DNA of 64,000 nt from JBEEOW01 sp041191405 (GTDB lineage: Bacteria; Bacteroidota; Bacteroidia; Cytophagales; UBA9547). The position numbers were made by a program, and so were the translations under genes. The first letter of the stretch is position 1. Every line of letters starts with the position of its first letter. Where the stretch lies: NCBI GenBank assembly GCA_041191405.1, contig JBEEOW010000010.1, forward strand, positions 1-64,000, read 5' to 3'. Under the pieces are notes generated by a model. It did no database searches. It was not told where the DNA came from and worked only from the letters and a program-made list of their open reading frames with translations. Positions 43,818-52,506 of this stretch are shown in pieces.

Positions 43818-44230
43818 TCAATAACAAATTCAAAATTTACTTCTGGAAGTTTAGTAGAATCAATATACGTTTTTATATAATTAATTCTTCCACTTTTTAT
43901 TTTTGTTCTATCCATTTCAACACCTTTATTATAATTAACAATTAAAGTATCATTTAAATATTGTTTTAATGAAATAGATAACATTATTGGAGCTACAATT
44001 TCACGACCACCAATTCCTAATGTTTTTTCCTGCGATAAAGAATAAGGCTCAACGTCGAAATAAATTGGATCAGCACCACATTCTACATTAAGATTTTTCA
44101 AATGATATGGTGTTGTATTTTGAATAACAATTTGAAAATCACCTTTGAGTTTTTTACAACTAAAAAAAGTAATTGAAAATATACAAAATATAAGAATATG
44201 ATTTTTTAGTATAAATGTTAAAGTTTTCAT
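43814..44230 (-). CDS. Lipoprotein of unknown function
   Basis: This 138-residue protein has a signal ending ITFFSCKK with Cys25 as the lipidation site. The mature part is beta-rich (DFQIVIQNTTPYHLKNLNVEC, about 31-51, and following) and could be an Ig-like or small beta-sandwich domain. It runs directly into the remnant of another gene at its 3' end, so its own last residues (NFEFVIE) may have been produced by a fusion or deletion event. No family is recognised. Confidence 0.65.
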   Translation of the reverse strand: MKTLTFILKNHILIFCIFSITFFSCKKLKGDFQIVIQNTTPYHLKNLNVECGADPIYFDVEPYSLSQEKTLGIGGREIVAPIMLSISLKQYLNDTLIVNYNKGVEMDRTKIKSGRINYIKTYIDSTKLPEVNFEFVIE

Positions 44231-44344
44231 TTTAATAATTTAGTTTTATCATTCTATTAATTCAATGTTGCCTTTGAATGTTATATTTTTTCAATATTAG
44301 CTATTCAGGTTTTCCCCTCACCACACAAACTCATGCAATATAAT

Positions 44345-44484
44345 GTGGCTATTCAATATTTACAATCTCAATTCAGTATCAGTGAGTTTTTAATCCACAT
44401 AAACAATTGACTATAAAACTGTTTACTACTATTAAAGATAAAAATCTTGGATAAGGCGTCAAGATTTCAACTCTTTACGCTAGC
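44345..44484. repeat. MITE-like element, copy B (inverted relative to copy A)
   Basis: It aligns along its whole length with the reverse complement of 22846-22987. The ends (GTGGCTATTC and a GC-containing end) and the central CTACTATTAA are best kept; the inner palindromes are partly decayed. It fills the middle of the 44231-44613 gap, and the rest of that gap shows nothing clear. Confidence 0.7.
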
Positions 44485-44613
44485 TTTTTGTTCTTAATTT
44501 TTAAGGGAAGATGTTTAAATGTGCATTTTTTACAAAAATTAACATTTAAATAACAATTTCATATTCAGCAATATACCTAATTGAATATATATTGCAAGCT
44601 TAACAATAAATCT

Positions 44614-45948
44614 ATGGCTTTAGAAAAAAATAAGTTTGGGAAAAAGTTCAATTGGGGCGTTTCTGTAGCTGCATATCAAATAGAGGGAGCACATAATATT
44701 GATGGCAAAGGTCCATCAATTTGGGATACATTTACCAATACTAAAGGCAACACTTTTCAAAATGAAAACGCAAATCATACTACAAATTTCTATTATTTAT
44801 ATGAGCATGATTTGCAAATTATAAAACACCTAGGTATTCCAAATTTTAGGTTTTCAATTTCATGGTCACGTATTTTTCCTGACGGTACTGGAAGGGTAAA
44901 TAAGGCTGGTGTAGATTATTATAATAAATTAATAAATCGTTGCTTAGAGCTCGAAATTACTCCTTGGGTTACACTTTACCATTGGGATTTACCACAAGCT
45001 TTAGAAAATAAAGGTGGCTGGACAAATCGAGAAATTTTGAACTGGTTTGGAGATTATGTTACGTTTTGTGTAAATACTTTTGGAGATAGAGTTAAAAATT
45101 GGTTTATACTGAATGAACCAATGGTATTTACTGGTGCCGGGTACTTTTTAGGTTTGCATGCTCCAGGTAAAAAGGGTTTGACAAACTTTATTCCTGCAAT
45201 GCATCATACAGCTTTGGCTCAAGCATTAGGTGGAAAAATTATTAAATCTTTAAAACCAAAACTCAATGTGGGTACAAGTTTTTCGTGCTCACATATTGAC
45301 CCTGCAACTGATTCTGAAGAAGATAAACTTGCAGCCAAAAGAGTAGATGCAATTTTGAATAGATTATTTTTAGAGCCAAGTTTAGGTTTAGGCTACCCAA
45401 TTGCCGAAGTAAGAATGCTACGCAAAGTATATGATTACATGCATGCAAATGATTATGCTGATTTAAAATTTGATTTTGACTTTATTGGTATTCAAAATTA
45501 TACCCGTGAAATAGTAACTCATTCATATTTAACACCATTTTTACAAGCCAAACTAGTAAAAGCTGCTGATAGAGGAGTGCATCATACTCAAATGGGCTGG
45601 GAAGTTCACCCACAAGCTATTAACAAATTACTTCACAAATTTAATGCTTATGAAGGTGTAAAGAAGATTATTGTTTCAGAAAATGGAGCTGCTTTCCCTG
45701 ATGTGGTTTCTAACAATAGAGTTCACGACAAACACAGAGTTGAGTATTTGCAATCGCATATAAAACAAGTACTTAAAGCAAAAAAACAAGGCGTAAAAGT
45801 AAAAGGATATTTTGTGTGGACACTAACAGATAATTTTGAATGGGCTGAGGGCTATCATCCTAAATTTGGTTTGGTTCATGTAAATTTTGAAACCCAACAA
45901 CGAATCATTAAAGATTCAGGATTATGGTATAAAAATTTTCTAAGCTAA
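44614..45948 (+). CDS. Glycoside hydrolase family 1 (beta-glucosidase)
   Basis: I take the ATG at 44614, since the 11 residues before it from a TTG are not GH1-like. The 444-residue protein is a complete (beta/alpha)8 family 1 enzyme without a signal peptide, so it acts in the cytoplasm on imported disaccharides. Motifs: FNWGVSVAAYQIEGA (12-26), the acid/base Glu168 in ILNEP, the nucleophile Glu356 in VSENGA, and NFEWAEGYHPKFGLVHV near the C-terminus. The Glu-Gly in the last motif favours beta-glucosidase over 6-phospho-specific enzymes. No sugar transporter is adjacent. Confidence 0.93.
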   Translation: MALEKNKFGKKFNWGVSVAAYQIEGAHNIDGKGPSIWDTFTNTKGNTFQNENANHTTNFYYLYEHDLQIIKHLGIPNFRFSISWSRIFPDGTGRVNKAGVDYYNKLINRCLELEITPWVTLYHWDLPQALENKGGWTNREILNWFGDYVTFCVNTFGDRVKNWFILNEPMVFTGAGYFLGLHAPGKKGLTNFIPAMHHTALAQALGGKIIKSLKPKLNVGTSFSCSHIDPATDSEEDKLAAKRVDAILNRLFLEPSLGLGYPIAEVRMLRKVYDYMHANDYADLKFDFDFIGIQNYTREIVTHSYLTPFLQAKLVKAADRGVHHTQMGWEVHPQAINKLLHKFNAYEGVKKIIVSENGAAFPDVVSNNRVHDKHRVEYLQSHIKQVLKAKKQGVKVKGYFVWTLTDNFEWAEGYHPKFGLVHVNFETQQRIIKDSGLWYKNFLS

Positions 45949-45972
45949 AGGGGCAAGTAAGCCCCTTTTATT
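45947..45972. terminator. Bidirectional terminator between converging genes
   Basis: Stem AAAGGGGC / GCCCCTTT with a 5-nt loop. It overlaps the GH1 stop codon and lies at the end of the opposite-strand lamin-tail gene. Confidence 0.8.
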
Positions 45973-46726
45973 TTATAATCTTAAATGAATAACAATTATT
46001 GTTGTTGGTTAAGATATATAACAGATACAAATTTCCTTCAACCATATCCTTAACCTGGCAAATTTTACCATTTAAATCAAATATTGTTGAATTAACTTGT
46101 TGATTATTCAATTTAACTTCATTATCGATAAAAATTAATTGATTTGCCAATAAGTTATCTTCACTAATGGCTGTAACATATTTTGAAAAATCATTATTTT
46201 CGAAAGTTTTTCCTGGAGAAAACAATGCTGAATTTAACGTATTATGTGCTACAAATGAACCTGTTAATTCTGGCGAACGAACCATTGATACTCCAACACC
46301 ATCATTGGTTTTATAACTCATAGAGTCTATTGTGGTTCCTGTAGCATTTTTTATAAAAACGGAATTGTTTGCATTATTCAAACTGAGTGCATTTGTCAAA
46401 ATTTTTACATTAGAAATTGGGCTTGGGCTTCCTCCTCCAAAAATAACCAATGATTGGTATGCTCCTAACTTAATTTCTGGTAAGGTAAAAATTACACCGC
46501 CAGCATCGTGTAAGGTAAAGCCTTTTAGGTTGATAGAGTCAGCATCTGTATTTACTAATTCAATAAATTCGTCATGCGACGAACTACGAACTCCATCACC
46601 ATTTGCGTCTCCAGCAATACTATTTGCAGGATTATAGTGAACTTCATTAATTACAATTTTTTGAGCAAAACTAGCAATAGAAATAAATGCACAAAAAACA
46701 ATTAAAGCAAATTTATTTAAAACCAT
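45968..46726 (-). CDS. Secreted lamin-tail-domain protein
   Basis: This 252-residue protein has a signal peptide ending SFAQ. A lamin-tail (LTD) domain follows (about 24-140), with IVINEVHYNP, DEFIELVNTDADSINLKGF and the HDAGGVIFTL strand. The last 70 residues (ISEDNLLANQLIFIDNEVK onward, with STIFDLNGKI) resemble a type IX secretion C-terminal sorting domain. LTD proteins in Bacteroidota are often surface or extracellular, sometimes fused to nucleases; none is present here. It has its own TATATTTG element. Confidence 0.75.
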   Translation of the reverse strand: MVLNKFALIVFCAFISIASFAQKIVINEVHYNPANSIAGDANGDGVRSSSHDEFIELVNTDADSINLKGFTLHDAGGVIFTLPEIKLGAYQSLVIFGGGSPSPISNVKILTNALSLNNANNSVFIKNATGTTIDSMSYKTNDGVGVSMVRSPELTGSFVAHNTLNSALFSPGKTFENNDFSKYVTAISEDNLLANQLIFIDNEVKLNNQQVNSTIFDLNGKICQVKDMVEGNLYLLYILTNNNNCYSFKIIK

Positions 46727-46749
46727 AACGTGTAAATTAAATGTTAAGG

Positions 46750-46757
46750 CAAATATA
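46750..46757 (-). promoter_or_regulatory. -7 element of the lamin-tail gene
   Basis: The minus strand reads TATATTTG (TAnnTTTG), 24 nt before the ATG. Confidence 0.45.
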
Positions 46758-46851
46758 TTGTAGAAAAATTATAAAACAATTGTCAAACAAAAAAAAATTG
46801 AAATTTATATTAAATTAATAAGTATGGCTATTTATCTATAGATTGTGAAAC

Positions 46852-46881
46852 AAAAAAACCATTCCCTTTCGAGAATGGCTT
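46852..46881 (-). terminator. Terminator of fadN
   Basis: On the minus strand CCATTC / GAATGG around a TCGAAAG loop is followed by seven T. It sits just after the 23-bp repeat that follows the fadN stop. Confidence 0.75.
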
Positions 46882-46883
46882 AA

Positions 46884-46906
46884 TCTTATGTCTTTAATCT
46901 TAAGTC
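46884..46906 (-). repeat. 23-bp repeat past the fadN stop
   Basis: This is identical (reverse complement) to 15453-15475, which lies just past the acyl-CoA dehydrogenase stop. Confidence 0.75.
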
Positions 46907-46916
46907 TGAATATATA

Positions 46917-49316
46917 CTAATTTCTCAACGGTTTACCTGTATTCAGTGTATGTTGAATACGTTCTAAGGTTTTTTTCTGACCGCAAAGATGTAAGAACGC
47001 TTCCCTTTCAAGGTCTAATAAGTATTGTTCAGAAACCAAAGTTGGTGAACTTAAATCTCCACCACACATAATGTAGCCTAATTTTTCAGAAATATATTTA
47101 TCATATTCTGAAATATAACCTCCTGAATACATGGCATTTGCTCCAACCATAATCATACCTAGTGCTGATTTACCAAGTACTTTTATGTCTTTTCGTTTGG
47201 CTGGTTGTGTATAACCAGCATTTGCTAATTCTAAAGCAACGGCTTTTGCATCAGCTATTTGACGAGATTTGTTCACACTTATTTTATCACCTCTTCTTAA
47301 AAATCCTAAATCGAAGGCTTCTTGTGCCGAAGTTGAAACTTTAGCCTGACCAATGGTTAAGAAAGTATTTCTCAATGCATTGGTTTGAATATCACCTTCT
47401 TCAAAGGCATCAGCAAAACGCATTGTCATTTCTTTGGTACCGCCACCAGCAGGAATCAAACCTACACCAAACTCAACCAATCCCATATAGGTTTCAGCTG
47501 CAGCTTGCACTCTATCAGCGTGTAAAGTTAATTCGCAACCACCACCCAATGTTAAACCATGAGGCGCAACCACTACAGGTATTGCCGAATAACGAGCTCT
47601 CATCATGGTGTTTTGGAAAGTCCTAATCATCATGTCAATTTCATCGTATTCTTGCTCAATGGCATACATCAGCAACATGGCAAGGTTTGCACCCACCGAA
47701 AAATTAGTTCCTTCATTGGCAATTACCAAACCTTTGTGGTCTTTTTCGGCAATAGCAATTGATTTATTAATCGCATCAACTACCTCACCACCAAGTGTAT
47801 TCATTTTTGACTGGAATTCAAGATTTACAATTCCATCGCCAATATCAACTAAACTTGCACCTGCATTTTTCCAAACGGTATTCGTTTTTCTAATTATTTC
47901 AAGAGAAATAATTGAGCTATCTCCTGGAATTGGTGTGTATGCGTGGTTTTCAGCGTTATAATAATTTCGTTTGTTGTTTTCAACTTTGTAGAAATGCGTA
48001 ATTCCTTTTTCGAGCATACTTCTCACCCATGGAGCTACTGAATAACCAGCGATTTCCATTAATTGAAGTGTTTGCCCTACACCTAAAATGTCCCAAGTTT
48101 CGAACGGACCAATTTCCCACCCAAAACCTGCACAAACTGCCGCATCTATGCGATACAGTTCATCAGAAATTTCAGGAATACGATGTGAAACGTAAGCAAA
48201 TAAATCAAAGAAAGTAGTTCTATAAAACTCTCCAACATTTGATTTATCAGCTAATAAAAATCTAAGTCTATCTTTAAGTGAATCAATGGTTTTAGTTTGT
48301 TCTAAAGCACCTAATTTCACTTTTCCTTTGGCTTCGTATTCTAAAGTTTTAAGGTTTAATGAGTGAATTTCTGAACCTTTAGCTCCTTTTACTTTTTTGT
48401 AAAACCCTTGTCCAGCTTTGTCGCCAAGCCATTTGTTGGTTTCTAATTGTTGTAACAATGGCGAAACCCTAAACATTTCAACAGATTCGTCATTTGGTAC
48501 AGCAGCCAACAATCCATTTGCAACTTTAGTTAAAGTATCTAAACCTACCACATCAATTGTTCTGAAAGTTGCAGATTTTGGTCGGCCAATAGTTGGGCCA
48601 GTCAATTTATCAACTTCATCAACTGTTAAACCGAACTTTTCAACAGCTTTTAAAGTGCTCATTATCGCAAAAATACCCACTCTGTTGGCAATAAATGCTG
48701 GAGTATCTTTACATAAAACTGTAGTTTTTCCTAAAAATTTCTCTCCATAATTCATGTGAAAATCAACTACTTCAGGCAAAGTGTCCTTAGTAGGAATAAT
48801 TTCCAACAACTTTAAATAACGTGGTGGATTAAAAAAGTGCGTTCCACAGAAATGAGCTTTAAAATCCTCACTTCTGCCTTCTGCCATTAAATGTATTGGG
48901 ATGCCTGATGTGTTTGAACTTACAAGCGAACCTGGTTTGCGGTATTGCTCAACTAAGTCGAATATTTTTTTCTTAATTTCAAGATTTTCAACTACAACTT
49001 CAGTAATCAAATCAGCTTGAGAAATTAATGCGATATCATCAGTAAAATTACCAGTAGTAATTCTGTTCAAAAACTTTTTGTCGTACAATGGAGCCGGATT
49101 AGAGCTCACTGCTGCCTGTAAAGCCTCATTAACAATTCTATTACGTACTTGTTTGCTTTCAAGAGTTAACTTTTGAGCTTCTTCTTTGGCATTCAATGCA
49201 TTAGGAGCAATATCTAACAAAAAAACTTCAACTCCAATATTTGCATAATGACAAGCAATACGAGAACCCATTACACCTGAACCAAGTATTGCAACTTTTT
49301 TAATATTACGTTTCAT
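46917..49316 (-). CDS. fadN: 3-hydroxyacyl-CoA dehydrogenase / enoyl-CoA hydratase fusion
   Basis: This 799-residue bifunctional enzyme does the two middle steps of beta-oxidation. The dehydrogenase half comes first, with the NAD motif AILGSGVMGSRIACHYA (8-24), followed by the HCDH C-terminal domain (GTHFFNPPRYLKLLEIIP). The hydratase-like half (about 500-700) is C-terminal, with SVGANLAMLL and LTLGGGCELTLHADR. This order, opposite to E. coli FadB, is that of Bacillus FadN. It is divergent from a MarR regulator across a 256-nt gap with a perfect palindrome. Its thiolase and dehydrogenase partners lie about 33 kb away. Confidence 0.92.
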   Translation of the reverse strand: MKRNIKKVAILGSGVMGSRIACHYANIGVEVFLLDIAPNALNAKEEAQKLTLESKQVRNRIVNEALQAAVSSNPAPLYDKKFLNRITTGNFTDDIALISQADLITEVVVENLEIKKKIFDLVEQYRKPGSLVSSNTSGIPIHLMAEGRSEDFKAHFCGTHFFNPPRYLKLLEIIPTKDTLPEVVDFHMNYGEKFLGKTTVLCKDTPAFIANRVGIFAIMSTLKAVEKFGLTVDEVDKLTGPTIGRPKSATFRTIDVVGLDTLTKVANGLLAAVPNDESVEMFRVSPLLQQLETNKWLGDKAGQGFYKKVKGAKGSEIHSLNLKTLEYEAKGKVKLGALEQTKTIDSLKDRLRFLLADKSNVGEFYRTTFFDLFAYVSHRIPEISDELYRIDAAVCAGFGWEIGPFETWDILGVGQTLQLMEIAGYSVAPWVRSMLEKGITHFYKVENNKRNYYNAENHAYTPIPGDSSIISLEIIRKTNTVWKNAGASLVDIGDGIVNLEFQSKMNTLGGEVVDAINKSIAIAEKDHKGLVIANEGTNFSVGANLAMLLMYAIEQEYDEIDMMIRTFQNTMMRARYSAIPVVVAPHGLTLGGGCELTLHADRVQAAAETYMGLVEFGVGLIPAGGGTKEMTMRFADAFEEGDIQTNALRNTFLTIGQAKVSTSAQEAFDLGFLRRGDKISVNKSRQIADAKAVALELANAGYTQPAKRKDIKVLGKSALGMIMVGANAMYSGGYISEYDKYISEKLGYIMCGGDLSSPTLVSEQYLLDLEREAFLHLCGQKKTLERIQHTLNTGKPLRN

Positions 49317-49404
49317 ACAATTGAATATTAATGCCTTAGAAATGATTTGTTTTTGAAAATAGAAAACTCCGTAAGTTTACGATTTATAGAATAAAAAAGT
49401 TAAT

Positions 49405-49418
49405 TTTTTGTACAAAAA
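49405..49418. promoter_or_regulatory. Perfect palindrome, candidate regulator operator
   Basis: TTTTTGTACAAAAA is a perfect 14-bp palindrome in the fadN-marR intergenic region, 87 nt before fadN and 155 nt before marR. MarR-family proteins bind such palindromes between divergent genes. No copy was seen before the thiolase gene. Confidence 0.5.
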
Positions 49419-49488
49419 GAATAAATAAAGAATTTGTGAGCTTTTTTGTCTAGATAACTTAAAGTTATGTTTGTTATTATTATTTCGT

Positions 49489-49496
49489 TAATTTTG
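49489..49496 (+). promoter_or_regulatory. -7 element of marR
   Basis: TAATTTTG matches TAnnTTTG. A TTTG at 49470-49473 is nearer than the usual -33 spacing. Confidence 0.4.
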
Positions 49497-49572
49497 TGTT
49501 AGATAGATGTTGTTAAAATGTGTTTATTCTAAAGATTAAAATAAACGCTACACCCTCAACTCTAAACTTAAT

Positions 49573-50016
49573 ATGAGATTAGAAGACGAAATAAAGCAAA
49601 CCAAACCATTTAAGAGTGAACTTCAAAAATTGGTTTTGAACATTAATTTTACAAGTAGTTGGTTAAATGCTTCATTTTCTGATAGATTAAAACCATTTGA
49701 CATTACACCTCATCAATACAATGTGTTGAGGATTTTAAAAGGTAAATACCCTGATAGTTACTGCAATCAAGATATTTCTCAAAGGATGGTTGATAAATCA
49801 TCAAACGCAACTCGAATAGTTGACCGATTAAAAGTAAAAGGCTTGGTGAGTAAAATCGAAAACGCTGTAGATAGACGCCTAGTTGATATAAAAATTACAG
49901 AAATGGGTTTGAAATTATTGGATGAAATCAATGAACTAGCTGACCCTCAAAACATTATTATTGACGAAGAAAAAGCCAAACTTATGAACGAATGGCTTGA
50001 TGAATTGAGAGGATAA
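49573..50016 (+). CDS. MarR-family transcriptional regulator
   Basis: This 147-residue winged helix-turn-helix protein has the MarR pattern: HQYNVLRILKGKYPDSYCN (N-terminal helices), SQRMVDKSSNATRIVDRLKVKG (recognition helix) and the wing with DRRLVDIKITEMGLKLL. MarR proteins typically repress a divergent gene and are released by a ligand. The divergent neighbour is fadN, so a fatty-acid or acyl-CoA-responsive regulator of beta-oxidation is a reasonable inference. Confidence 0.9.
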   Translation: MRLEDEIKQTKPFKSELQKLVLNINFTSSWLNASFSDRLKPFDITPHQYNVLRILKGKYPDSYCNQDISQRMVDKSSNATRIVDRLKVKGLVSKIENAVDRRLVDIKITEMGLKLLDEINELADPQNIIIDEEKAKLMNEWLDELRG

Positions 50017-50043
50017 AAAAGCGAATTAATTTTAATTCGCTTT
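50017..50043. terminator. Bidirectional terminator, marR / GT2
   Basis: AAAGCGAATTAA / TTAATTCGCTTT with A and T flanks. It overlaps the final codons of the GT2 gene on the minus strand. Confidence 0.75.
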
Positions 50044-50760
50044 AAACATTCCGTATTTTAGGATACAATAAATTGCTCTGAATCCATCTTTCCAACCTAT
50101 TTTTTTACCTTCTTCAAAAGTTCTACCATAATAAGATATACCAACTTCATATATTCTTAATTTAGGAATTCTAGAGATTTTGGCTGTAACTTCTGGCTCA
50201 AAACCAAATCTGTTTTCTCTCAAAGTTAAACTCTGTACTGTTTTGGTATTGAACACTTTATAGCAAGTTTCCATATCTGTTAAGTTTAGATTGGTAAATG
50301 CATTAGAAAGTGAAGTTAAAATTTTATTACCTATGCTATGCCAGAAAAATAAAATTCTATGTGGTTTCCCACCAATAAATCTTGAGCCATACACCACATC
50401 TGCAAAACCATTAATAATTGGTTTTAATAAAATATTGTATTCGTCTGGGTCGTATTCTAAATCAGCATCTTGAATTACTAAATACTCTCCTGTAGCTTTA
50501 CTAATTCCAGTATGTAATGCAGCTCCTTTACCTTTATTCACTTCATGTTTAAAATACTGAATATTTAACTCAGTATTTTTTTCCATGTAAGATATAATTG
50601 CTTGTTCGGTATGGTCTTTACTACAATCATTTACAATTATTACTTCTTTTTGGATACCGTTTACTAATTCAACTGCTTTTACTTTATCAAGTATAAAATG
50701 AATGGTATTTCCTTCGTTATAAGCTGGAATAACTATTGACAATTTGTTGATAATCGACAT
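50032..50760 (-). CDS. Glycosyltransferase family 2 (polyprenyl-phosphate sugar transferase-like)
   Basis: This 242-residue GT-A enzyme has no membrane segment. Motifs: SIVIPAYNEGNTIHFIL, VNDCSKDHTEQ, the DxD-type metal site in IQDADLEYDPDEY, and TDMETCYKVFNTKTVQ. The last motif is typical of dolichol-phosphate mannosyl/glucosyl-transferase-like GT2 proteins that charge a lipid carrier. It lies downstream of a nucleotide-sugar operon but about 360 nt away, with its own terminator, so co-transcription is not certain. Confidence 0.85.
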   Translation of the reverse strand: MSIINKLSIVIPAYNEGNTIHFILDKVKAVELVNGIQKEVIIVNDCSKDHTEQAIISYMEKNTELNIQYFKHEVNKGKGAALHTGISKATGEYLVIQDADLEYDPDEYNILLKPIINGFADVVYGSRFIGGKPHRILFFWHSIGNKILTSLSNAFTNLNLTDMETCYKVFNTKTVQSLTLRENRFGFEPEVTAKISRIPKLRIYEVGISYYGRTFEEGKKIGWKDGFRAIYCILKYGMFKAN

Positions 50761-51078
50761 CTTAAGTAATTAATAATAAGTTATTATGTATTAATAATTG
50801 TAATCAAAATACAGTTCAGATAAAATACAATTTTACTGAATTTTAAAATTATATAAAGATTCTGAATAATTTATATAATTGAAGATTATTCTTAAAATTC
50901 AATATAAAATTTATGTATCGGATATTTTGATATTATTAAAGTAAATCCATTTTCCTTGAATCATTTTTAATATATAATTATCTTCATTCATCCGAACTTA
51001 CCAACGAAACAACTCCAATTTATTTTGGAAAAAATAATAAAAATTTGCCATTCAATACTTGGGTTGTATGAAAATATT
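50761..51078. other. AT-rich gap with no clear gene
   Basis: This gap of over 300 nt is very AT-rich. A plus-strand frame without a start codon (about 50939-51073, ending FGKNNKNLPFNTWVV) is the only non-random-looking stretch. I do not call it a gene. Confidence 0.35.
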
Positions 51079-51122
51079 AAAAAAAAAAGGGCTTAAATTT
51101 TAAAATTCAAGCCCCTTTTTAA
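51079..51122 (-). terminator. Terminator of the nucleotide-sugar operon
   Basis: On the minus strand GGGGCTTGAATTTT / AAAATTTAAGCCC is followed by a long T-run, just after the DUF4834 stop. Confidence 0.8.
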
Positions 51123-51124
51123 AT

Positions 51125-51376
51125 CTATTTTACAACTTCATAATCTACATAATCGCCACCTTTGTTGCTATTATACTTTCTTTTTGAAGTATTATTATCA
51201 GGTATTGAATCAATATGAATACTTCCTTCAGGATATTTTGGTTGTTGATGCGCTTGTTGTTGATTAGCCATTTTTTGTAATTGTTTTGCCAAAAAAGACT
51301 TCAATACATATTTTGCAATTTTTCCTAAAAGCCAAAATATTAATATTGTTACAAATACAAATTTTATAAATGCCAT
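51125..51376 (-). CDS. DUF4834 small membrane protein
   Basis: This 83-residue protein has one N-terminal transmembrane segment (MAFIKFVFVTILIFWLLGKI) followed by a polar Gln/His tract and a closing GGDYVDYEVVK, the typical end of the Bacteroidetes DUF4834 family. The function is unknown. It is 71 nt after rfbB on the same strand and ends the operon. Confidence 0.75.
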   Translation of the reverse strand: MAFIKFVFVTILIFWLLGKIAKYVLKSFLAKQLQKMANQQQAHQQPKYPEGSIHIDSIPDNNTSKRKYNSNKGGDYVDYEVVK

Positions 51377-51447
51377 TTTTGTTTTAATTAATAATTATAA
51401 TTACAAATTAATACTATCAACCACAATACTTTAATCAATATACAATA

Positions 51448-52500
51448 CTATCTATTTTCGTATTGTTTTTCATAATAACTTAAGTATTCTCCACTTGTTA
51501 TTACATCCATCCATGCTTGGTTAGCTAAATACCAATCAACAGTTTTTTCTAATCCTTCTTCAAATTGAAGTGATGGTTTCCAGCCAAGTTCATTCATAAT
51601 TTTGCTAGCATCAATTGCATAACGTAAATCATGGCCGGCTCTGTCGGTAACGTAAGTTATTAATTTAGCTGATGAACCTTCTTCTCTGCCTAATTTTTTA
51701 TCCATTACTTTACATAATAAATGAATTAGATCAATATTAGTCCATTCGTTAAAACCACCAATATTATAAGTTTCGCCAATCGTTCCTTTATGGAAAACTA
51801 CATCAATCGCACGAGCATGATCTACAACATATAACCAATCTCTAACGTTTTCGCCTTTTCCATACACTGGCAATGGTTTATTATTGCAAATGTTATTGAA
51901 GAATAATGGCAATAATTTTTCAGGAAATTGATTTGGACCGTAGTTATTTGAACAGTTTGTAATAACCACTGGCAATTTATAGGTGTTGTGATATGCTCTT
52001 ACAAAGTGGTCAGAAGAAGCTTTTGAAGCTGAATATGGCGACTGTGGATCATAAGAAGTTGTTTCCAAGAAGAAACCACCATCATCTAACGAACCATATA
52101 CCTCATCAGTAGACACATGATAAAACAATTTTCCATCGAAATTATTTTTCCATGAATTTTTTGCCGCATTTAACAAGTTAACAGTACCAACTACATTAGT
52201 AAACACAAAATCCAATGGATTTGTGATTGATCTATCAACATGTGATTCTGCCGCTAAATGAATTACACCATCAAAATGATGTTCGTCAAAAAGTTTATTT
52301 ATGAAATCTGCATCAACAATGTCACCTTTTACAAAGGTATAGTTAGGTGCATTTTCAATATCAGTTAAGTTTGCAAGATTACCTGCATACGTTAATTTGT
52401 CAAGATTAAAAATTTGATAATCAGAATATCTGTTTACAAATAAACGAACAACGTGCGATCCAATAAATCCAGCACCACCAGTAATAAGTATCTTTTTCAT
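51448..52500 (-). CDS. rfbB: dTDP-glucose 4,6-dehydratase
   Basis: This 350-residue extended SDR enzyme converts dTDP-glucose to the 4-keto-6-deoxy sugar. The Rossmann motif is ITGGAGFIGSHVV, the substrate/active-site segments are HLAAESHVDRSI, STDEVYGSL (Thr-Asp-Glu triad) and YSASKASSDH (Tyr/Lys). The motif set is specific to RmlB. No rmlA, rmlC or rmlD is present in the window, so the final sugar is undetermined. It lies 6 nt after galE in the operon. Confidence 0.93.
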   Translation of the reverse strand: MKKILITGGAGFIGSHVVRLFVNRYSDYQIFNLDKLTYAGNLANLTDIENAPNYTFVKGDIVDADFINKLFDEHHFDGVIHLAAESHVDRSITNPLDFVFTNVVGTVNLLNAAKNSWKNNFDGKLFYHVSTDEVYGSLDDGGFFLETTSYDPQSPYSASKASSDHFVRAYHNTYKLPVVITNCSNNYGPNQFPEKLLPLFFNNICNNKPLPVYGKGENVRDWLYVVDHARAIDVVFHKGTIGETYNIGGFNEWTNIDLIHLLCKVMDKKLGREEGSSAKLITYVTDRAGHDLRYAIDASKIMNELGWKPSLQFEEGLEKTVDWYLANQAWMDVITSGEYLSYYEKQYENR

Positions 52501-52506
52501 ATTAGT

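Noticed and set aside
50939..51073. Frame without a start codon ending FGKNNKNLPFNTWVV
   Set aside because: It could be a gene tail, but there is no start, no recognised family and no supporting neighbour, so I left it as unexplained AT-rich DNA.
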